Shown in pieces: positions 37,456-43,418 of a stretch of DNA of 43,418 nucleotides. The stretch comes from Parcubacteria group bacterium (GTDB taxonomy: Bacteria > Patescibacteriota > Minisyncoccia > Phycocordibacterales > WO2-35-19): contig JAAZAU010000012.1 in NCBI GenBank assembly GCA_012514175.1, positions 67,479-110,896 on the forward strand, given 5' to 3'. The translations under genes and the position numbers were made by a program. Position 1 is the stretch's first letter; each line of letters opens with the position of its first letter. The notes beneath the pieces were generated by a model. The model searched no databases. It was not told where the DNA came from and worked only from the letters and a program-made list of their open reading frames with translations.

Positions 37456-38541
37456 ATGCAAAAAATTCTCAAATTAAAACAATTAGTATCTATTAGATTG
37501 GAAATCATACGTTTGAAAATCAAAACTCACCCCAAAATCGTTTCTTGGCGTCTCAAGCTTTTTGATTTTCATCCTTTTTTAGGTAATCATTTTTTAAGAA
37601 TAGCGGGCTTAATTATTGTATCCATTACTATCCTAGCCAGTTTTTATGTTTTCAGTTGGCGTTCACCAAGACCTTTCCCAGAACAATCTTTAATCACCAT
37701 TGAAAAAGGGGTAAATTTATCTGAAGTCGCCAATTCTTTCAAGGAACAAAAAATAGTTCGTTCTAGTTTTTGGTTAAAAGTTTTTGTTTATATTATGGGT
37801 GGCGAAAAAAGAATCGTAGCCGGAGATTATTATTTTCCCAAAGCGACCAATCTTTTCACTGTCGCTAAAATGATTCATAATGGAGAATTTGGTTTAATTG
37901 CTCTAAAAATTACCATTCCTGAAGGCTCTTCTTCTTTTGAAATAGCAGAAATCTTAAAAGAGGAATTACCAAATTTTAATACCGACAATTTCTTAAATGA
38001 AGTATTTAGCAATAATTATGAAGGCACTCTTTTCCCGGATACTTATTTTTTGACACCAAACACAAAAGCGAGTGATGTCATCCTGATGATGCGAGAAAAT
38101 TTCACCCGACAAATCAAAACTTACGAAGAAGATATTATTAAATCAGAAAAACCTCTGGAACAAATAATAATTATGGCTTCTTTAATTGAAGAAGAGGCTA
38201 ATGCTTCTCTGGAAGCAAAAAGGGTGGTTTCTGGAATTTTGTGGAACAGATTACGAAAAGATATGCTTTTGCAAGTGGACGCACCGTTTGTTTATTACAA
38301 TGGTAAAAATTCTTACACTTTAACCAAAACCGACTTATCCGAAGACCACCCTTACAACACTTATGTCAACAAAGGTTTGACTCCAACTGCTATCACCAAT
38401 CCGGGTATAGATTCACTTAGAGCAGCAATTGCTCCAACTAACACTGATTATTTCTATTTCCTCTCTGACAGAAGTGGCAATATGTATTACGCTAAAAATT
38501 TTGAAGAGCACAAAATAAATAGGGAATTGTATTTAAATTGA
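37456..38541 (+). CDS. mltG: Endolytic murein transglycosylase MltG (YceG-like)
   Basis: N-terminal TM, GTLFPDTYFL, IIMASLIEEEANASLEAKRVVSGILWNRLRKDMLLQVDAPFVY, YNTYVNKGLTPTAITNPGIDSLRAAIAPTNTDYFYFL. Confidence 0.95.
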   Translation: MQKILKLKQLVSIRLEIIRLKIKTHPKIVSWRLKLFDFHPFLGNHFLRIAGLIIVSITILASFYVFSWRSPRPFPEQSLITIEKGVNLSEVANSFKEQKIVRSSFWLKVFVYIMGGEKRIVAGDYYFPKATNLFTVAKMIHNGEFGLIALKITIPEGSSSFEIAEILKEELPNFNTDNFLNEVFSNNYEGTLFPDTYFLTPNTKASDVILMMRENFTRQIKTYEEDIIKSEKPLEQIIIMASLIEEEANASLEAKRVVSGILWNRLRKDMLLQVDAPFVYYNGKNSYTLTKTDLSEDHPYNTYVNKGLTPTAITNPGIDSLRAAIAPTNTDYFYFLSDRSGNMYYAKNFEEHKINRELYLN

Positions 38542-38564
38542 TTTTTTTGATATAGTGCGTTCTT

Positions 38565-39650
38565 ATGAAAAAAAATTATCCTAAGAAAAACCAGAAGGTT
38601 TTTGTGGGACTTTCTGGGGGAGTGGACAGCGCCGTTAGCGCAGCTTTGCTAAAAAAAGACGGTTATGAGGTTACTGGAGTTTTTATCAAAGCTTGGACTC
38701 CAGAAGGTTATCCTTGCACCTGGAAAGAAGACAGGCGAAGCGCTATGAGAGTAGCGGCAGTTTTGGATATTCCTTTTATAACTTTAGATTTAGAAAAAGA
38801 ATACAAAAAAGAAGTGGTAGACTATATGATAACCGAATACCAAGAAGGCCGAACACCAAATCCAGACGTGATGTGCAATAAAGAAATCAAGTTTGGACAT
38901 TTTTTAAAATTCGCTCTCAATAACGGCGCAGATTTTGTGGCCACCGGACATTATTGTCAAAAAATTTTCAATTCGCAATTCTCTATTTTTAATTTAAAAG
39001 AAGGCGCTGACAAGGACAAGGATCAATCGTATTTTTTGTGGACACTGACCCAAGATCAAATTAAGCGCGTATTATTTCCAATAGGACATCTTTCAAAGTC
39101 AGAAGTTAGAAAGTTAGCAAAAAAATTTGGCTTACCTCAAGCTACTCGGAAAGACAGTCAAGGTCTCTGCTTCTTGGGTAAAATAGATATGCAAGAATTT
39201 TTATCTAAATACATACCACCCAAAAGAGGAAATGTTTTGCTTGAAAATGGAAAAATTATCGGTCATCATAATGGAGCTTTATTTTTCACTATTGGCCAAC
39301 GCCATGGGTTTACCGTTACTAAAAAAACCGAAGAAATGGGACCGATGTATGTTGTTTCAAAAAATATTGAAAACAACACCATCACGGTCGCCCCAAAAGA
39401 AACTAAAACTAAAAAAAGCTTGCCTCTTGGTTCTGGACACAACTACGTCAATATAAAAGAGATAAATCTGAATGGAAAAGTGCCAAACAAAAATTTAACT
39501 TGCCGAATTAGATACAGACAAGAAAAAATTGGGTGCAAATTAGAAGAAGACAGGGTAATTTTTGAAAAACCCCAAACCGGAATCGCTCCCGGTCAATCTT
39601 TGGTTTTGTATAACGGAGAAATTTGCCTGGGTGGCGGTGTTATTTCCTAA
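38565..39650 (+). CDS. mnmA: tRNA-specific 2-thiouridylase
   Basis: VGLSGGVDSAVSAALLKKDGYEVTGVFIK, GRTPNPDVMCNKEIKFG, KDQSYFLW, GLCFLGKIDMQEFL. Confidence 0.97.
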   Translation: MKKNYPKKNQKVFVGLSGGVDSAVSAALLKKDGYEVTGVFIKAWTPEGYPCTWKEDRRSAMRVAAVLDIPFITLDLEKEYKKEVVDYMITEYQEGRTPNPDVMCNKEIKFGHFLKFALNNGADFVATGHYCQKIFNSQFSIFNLKEGADKDKDQSYFLWTLTQDQIKRVLFPIGHLSKSEVRKLAKKFGLPQATRKDSQGLCFLGKIDMQEFLSKYIPPKRGNVLLENGKIIGHHNGALFFTIGQRHGFTVTKKTEEMGPMYVVSKNIENNTITVAPKETKTKKSLPLGSGHNYVNIKEINLNGKVPNKNLTCRIRYRQEKIGCKLEEDRVIFEKPQTGIAPGQSLVLYNGEICLGGGVIS

Positions 39651-39686
39651 CTTTCACATAGTTTTTGTATCGTATATAATAAAAAT

Positions 39687-40523
39687 ATGCAAAATAAATA
39701 TATAATAAAAGCAACTGGAGAAAGGGAAGAATTTAATTCACAAAAACTTCGCTCTTCGCTAGAACGTTCAAAAGCTAGTCCTGAAATTATTGAGAAAGTC
39801 CTAACCAAGGTGCAAGAAGAACTCAAAAATGGCACAAGCACCAAAGACATTTATACTCGCGCTTTTTCTTTACTAAAAAAAGAAGCGAAGCCAGCGTCAA
39901 TAAGTTACTCTTTAAGAAGAGCTATATTGGATTTAGGACCAACTGGTTTTCCTTTTGAACAATTTATAGCTGAGATATTTAAAGCCAAAGGTTTTGAGAC
40001 AATAATAGACTACACCGCTCGGGGTGAATGCGTTGAGCATGAAGTAGATATTGTCGCCTGGAACTCTAACCAACTTATAATGACTGAAGCTAAATTCCAC
40101 AACGAACCCGGTATGAAGTCCGATTTAAAAGTTGCTCTGTATATCAATTCCAGATGGGAAGATTTAAAAAACTGCGAATTTAGCGAATTTGGTCCTCAAA
40201 AAAGAAAAATGAGCGAAGGTTGGTTAGTAACCAACACCAAATTTTCTGAATCAGCCATAAGATACGCTCGGTGCAGAAATATGACTCTGATTGGTTGGAA
40301 TTACCCCAAAAAAGGCAACCTGCAAGATTTAATAGAAGAATGCGGTCTTCATCCTATAACCTGTCTTGAAAGTATAACTCCAAGTGACGAAAAACTATTG
40401 ATGCAGTCTGGCATAGTGCTTTGTAAACAGGCCAGAGAAAATTTAGACATTGTAAAACAGTCCGGTCTCTCTAAACACAAAATTACCGAGATGCTAAAAG
40501 AAATAGATCTGATACAAAAATAA
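39687..40523 (+). CDS. ATP-cone domain fused to Mrr-like restriction endonuclease fold
   Basis: IIKATGEREEFNSQKLRSSLERSKASPEII (ATP-cone); FEQFIAEIFKAKGFETIIDYTARGECVEHEVDIVAWNSNQLIMTEAKFH (Mrr-like D...ExK). Confidence 0.82.
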   Translation: MQNKYIIKATGEREEFNSQKLRSSLERSKASPEIIEKVLTKVQEELKNGTSTKDIYTRAFSLLKKEAKPASISYSLRRAILDLGPTGFPFEQFIAEIFKAKGFETIIDYTARGECVEHEVDIVAWNSNQLIMTEAKFHNEPGMKSDLKVALYINSRWEDLKNCEFSEFGPQKRKMSEGWLVTNTKFSESAIRYARCRNMTLIGWNYPKKGNLQDLIEECGLHPITCLESITPSDEKLLMQSGIVLCKQARENLDIVKQSGLSKHKITEMLKEIDLIQK

Positions 40524-40524
40524 A

Positions 40525-41118
40525 ATGAATGAAAGAAAAGAATTGATGAGACAAATAAAAGACGAAGTTCTTGCTCTTAAAAATTCTCCTCTTTATAAAT
40601 TTAGAATTGAGAACAATTACTTTCCTGTTATCGGAGAGGGAAGTCATTTTGCTAAAATAATGTTTATCGGCGAAGCCCCGGGTAGAAATGAAGCTCAAAC
40701 AGGAAAACCATTTTGTGGTGCCGCAGGCAAAATTTTAGACGAACTCCTAGAATCAGCCCACATAAAAAGAGAAGAAGTTTATATCACAAACATCATTAAA
40801 GATCGTCCCCCTCAAAACAGAGACCCTTTGCCTGAAGAAATCAAAGTGTATGGACCATTTCTAGACAGGCAAATCAATATTATTCAACCAGAAATCATCG
40901 CCACTTTAGGAAGATATGCTATGAGTTATATTATGACTAAATTTAATCTTGCATCAAAACTTGAATCAATAGGCAAAATATGTGGAAAGGTTTTTGAAGC
41001 TGAAACAACTTACGGGAGCACAAAAATAATTCCGCTTTATCACCCTTGCGTCGCTGTCTATAACCCCCAAACTAAAGATCAACTCAAATCTAATTTTGCA
41101 ATTTTTAAAAACCTTTAA
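40525..41118 (+). CDS. Family 4-type uracil-DNA glycosylase, Fe-S cysteines absent
   Basis: VIGEGSHFAKIMFIGEAPGRNEAQTGKPFCGAAGKILDELL, YITNIIKDRPPQNRDPLPEEI, IIPLYHPCVAVY. Confidence 0.85.
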   Translation: MNERKELMRQIKDEVLALKNSPLYKFRIENNYFPVIGEGSHFAKIMFIGEAPGRNEAQTGKPFCGAAGKILDELLESAHIKREEVYITNIIKDRPPQNRDPLPEEIKVYGPFLDRQINIIQPEIIATLGRYAMSYIMTKFNLASKLESIGKICGKVFEAETTYGSTKIIPLYHPCVAVYNPQTKDQLKSNFAIFKNL

Positions 41119-41171
41119 AAATTAATAAAACTGTCCAAAACTTGCTGGCGCGGTTTTGTTTTTTGTTTAAC

Positions 41172-41219
41172 TTGACAAATAACAAATTTAGTGTAGTTTA
41201 TGAGATAGAACAAAGGAGG
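41172..41219 (+). promoter_or_regulatory. Sigma-70-like promoter and strong Shine-Dalgarno for the 41224 gene
   Basis: TTGACA 41172-41177, 16-nt spacer, TAGTTT 41194-41199, AAAGGAGG 41212-41219 before ATG 41224. Confidence 0.6.
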
Positions 41220-41223
41220 TTTT

Positions 41224-42084
41224 ATGAATATAAAAGAGCTAAGCCCAACAGGTAAGGTTTTGGTTGTGGGAGGAAGGCTTACAAACCTACAACCAGAGTT
41301 CAGAGATCATCCCCGAGTAATATTTTGGGGGTGTCTGAACCACAATGTGAACAAAAAAACCATCCCTGTTGGGGTGGAAATTATATTGTTCTTCAGGTTT
41401 ATCAAACATAAACACCTGGAGAAGGTAGAGAAGTTGGCCATCCAATCTGGAGTCTATTTTGACTACAGATACCGGAACACCGGCGAAATGAACCGGCTTC
41501 TCAGACAACTTTTAAACGAACCAGCAGAACCACCAAAAAAGGAGGCACCAGTGGAACAAGTGGAAACGAAACAAATCCCAGAAAAAACAGCCCTACCGCC
41601 ACAAACAACAACCGAAACGAAAACAGAGGAGGAGGAAACGACAGAAAAAGCGACAACAGAAAAAAAGGCGGAGAGAGGGTTGGTTACCAGGTTTGTAAAA
41701 GAAAACGCCCGGTTGGAGGACCCTCCAACAGCTGAAATAAGAAGACTATTTCAGCTCCTCAGGGAACAGGGTGTTGCTGCTACCGAAAGTGCAGTCAGCG
41801 CCGCATTTTACAAACTTAAGAAGGAGAAGAATGCCCCCAACAGCCTCGCCAAAATCAAAAGACGCCCTGACTCCATAAAGGAGTTGGGTGAATTTATTGA
41901 GGCGTCTCCGAGACTGGTTGACCTTTTTAGCACAATCCCAGTCGCCATAATGGAGATCCTGGAAGAAAACCGAAAACTTGCCGAGTTGAACAAGGCTCTG
42001 GAGCAAGAAAACCTCAGTTTGAAAAAAGAGCTCCAGAATATGAGAGACATCAAATCTCTCATAGAAAAAATGAAGTCATTATAA
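41224..42084 (+). CDS. Hypothetical protein: DUF2325-like N-terminal domain, P/E/T-rich linker, HTH-like and coiled-coil C-terminus
   Basis: GKVLVVGGRLTNLQPEFRDHPRVIFWGCLNHNV...ILFFRFIKHKHLEKVEKLAIQSGVYFDYR resembles DUF2325; linker EPAEPPKKEAPVEQ...TTTETKTEEEETTEKATTEKK. Confidence 0.7.
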   Translation: MNIKELSPTGKVLVVGGRLTNLQPEFRDHPRVIFWGCLNHNVNKKTIPVGVEIILFFRFIKHKHLEKVEKLAIQSGVYFDYRYRNTGEMNRLLRQLLNEPAEPPKKEAPVEQVETKQIPEKTALPPQTTTETKTEEEETTEKATTEKKAERGLVTRFVKENARLEDPPTAEIRRLFQLLREQGVAATESAVSAAFYKLKKEKNAPNSLAKIKRRPDSIKELGEFIEASPRLVDLFSTIPVAIMEILEENRKLAELNKALEQENLSLKKELQNMRDIKSLIEKMKSL

Positions 42085-42089
42085 ACCAA

Positions 42090-42124
42090 AGCCCCGGCTT
42101 GCTTGCAAGTCGGGGCTCCTTTTA
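42090..42124 (+). terminator. Strong terminator between convergent genes
   Basis: AGCCCCGGCTTGC-TT-GCAAGTCGGGGCT, then CCTTTT. Confidence 0.85.
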
Positions 42125-43390
42125 AACTTTAAGAATTTTTTTGAAACGTTCTGCGTTTTTATATTTACCAACAATGGCTAAATTAAGTTTTTTATTTTGA
42201 ATGATCTCTTTAGCGACTTTTGAAATATCTTCAGTGGTAATTTTTTCAATTTCTTTTTCTATATCTTTTGGAGTTTTTATTTTTTGTTTAAATATTTCTT
42301 GAGAACCAAAAAAGTCAGCCACAGCATCTGACGATTCTAAATTCAAATACAAATTACCCAAATAATAATCTTTGGCTTTGCGCAATTCTTCTTCTGAAAC
42401 CTTCTCATCTCTAATTCTTATAAATTCTTCTAAAATACCTTTGATACCTTCTTCTACCCTTGCAGAATCAATTCCAGCTGACACAATAAAAGAACCATGA
42501 TCCGTAAGACTAACCACATTAGATCTAACATAATAACAAATGCCGAGTTGATCTCTCATTTTTTGAAACAAACGAGAACTCATACCCCTACCGAGTATGG
42601 CAGACAAAAGATAAAGCGTATACATTCTTTTATCGTAGAGATCAAATGCCCTAAAACCTAAAACCAAATGAGTTTGATCGGTTTCTTTAAATCTTAATTT
42701 AATTGCTGGTTCGCTTTGTTTTTCTATAACTTTTTTCTTAGCTGTTTTTTTACCGGTTGATATTTGTGAAAAAGCTTTAGCTACTTTTTTAAAAATATCA
42801 TTTGCGTCTACATCGCCAGCCACCACGACAGTTGTAGCCGACGCCACATAGTGTTGCTTACGATAATTAACAAAATCTTTTCTACCAAAAGAGCGAATAT
42901 TTTCTTTGGTTCCAGCTACACTCCAACCGGCTGGCTGATCACCATAAAGCAATTCATCAAAAACTTCGTATACTAATCTTTGAGGCAAATCTTCATACAT
43001 ATTGATTTCTTCAATAATCACACCTTTTTCAATTTCTAAATCCTTCTCAGGAAAAGTTGGGTTAAGATACATATCCGCAATAAGATCCAATATTTTTTCA
43101 GTATGCTTTGAATGAGCTTTACCCCAATAACCAGTTACCTCGTTTGAAGTAAAAGCGTTATTTTGAGCGCCAATAGAATCAAATTCTCTGGCAATATCAC
43201 CAGCGCTTGGTCTTTTTTCAGTGCCTTTAAAACACATATGTTCTAAGAAATGAGAGATGCCATTATTTTGTTTGTTTTCGTATTTGGAACCAGCTTCAAC
43301 AAAATTCATCACCGTAACTGAAGATGTGCCTTTCATAGGTATTACAATAATTCTCAAACCATTTTTTAAAACTTTCTTTTTGTATTCCAT
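42122..43390 (-). CDS. M16 family (insulinase-like) zinc peptidase
   Basis: NGISHFLEHMCFKGTEKRP (HXXEH), downstream E (IEEINMYEDLPQ), C-terminal M16 domain. Confidence 0.95.
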   Translation of the reverse strand: MEYKKKVLKNGLRIIVIPMKGTSSVTVMNFVEAGSKYENKQNNGISHFLEHMCFKGTEKRPSAGDIAREFDSIGAQNNAFTSNEVTGYWGKAHSKHTEKILDLIADMYLNPTFPEKDLEIEKGVIIEEINMYEDLPQRLVYEVFDELLYGDQPAGWSVAGTKENIRSFGRKDFVNYRKQHYVASATTVVVAGDVDANDIFKKVAKAFSQISTGKKTAKKKVIEKQSEPAIKLRFKETDQTHLVLGFRAFDLYDKRMYTLYLLSAILGRGMSSRLFQKMRDQLGICYYVRSNVVSLTDHGSFIVSAGIDSARVEEGIKGILEEFIRIRDEKVSEEELRKAKDYYLGNLYLNLESSDAVADFFGSQEIFKQKIKTPKDIEKEIEKITTEDISKVAKEIIQNKKLNLAIVGKYKNAERFKKILKV

Positions 43391-43418
43391 TTTATATAAA
43401 TTAGATTTATAGTGACAT

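Noticed and set aside
38693-38881. Alternate-frame ORFs inside mnmA, ychF (31030-31242) and DUF3160 (25896-26135)
   Set aside because: Overlap strongly supported CDSs in another frame, with no recognisable motifs.
1-43418. CRISPR array or IS-type inverted-repeat transposon
   Set aside because: No regularly spaced repeats, Cas-like genes, transposase ORF or terminal inverted repeats were seen.

Overview
The window is AT-rich, gene-dense bacterial chromosome. Its gene style resembles Candidate Phyla Radiation / Patescibacteria (Parcubacteria-like): short housekeeping proteins, reduced domains, few Shine-Dalgarno sites. That lineage call is inference. I can support two tRNAs (Val-CAC, Gln-TTG) and about 40 CDSs. 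These include ddl, dnaX, murB, a MacAB-like export operon, typA, pyrD, pgi, a ROK kinase, mscL, an AlkD-like gene followed by uvrB-uvrA-uvrC, a hemerythrin, DUF3160 and Memo-like proteins, ychF, leuS, a sigma-region-4/HARE-HTH protein, mltG, mnmA, an ATP-cone/Mrr-like nuclease, a family-4 UDG and an M16 peptidase. The strongest unexplained structure lies at 28.56-30.27 kb. A 17-bp direct repeat (AAACTAAGTATCGGCAT) brackets a 1.7-kb patch of fragmentary genes between the Memo-like gene and ychF. Joining the outer flanks rebuilds a canonical YchF N-terminus, MAKLSIG|IVGLPNVGK, with its own -10 box. The patch ends in a probable serine-recombinase C-terminal fragment whose reading frame runs through the repeat. 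In a circularised element that frame would continue 62 codons to a stop just before a strong terminator at the other end. I read this as the relic of an integrative element that targets the 5' end of ychF, with attP inside its own recombinase gene and an element-supplied replacement start for ychF. Other observations: widespread -10 boxes 5-9 nt from start codons (leaderless architecture), a family-4 UDG that has lost all four expected Fe-S cysteines, an unannotated 36-aa ultra-basic protein, and one compositionally foreign gene with a perfect Shine-Dalgarno.
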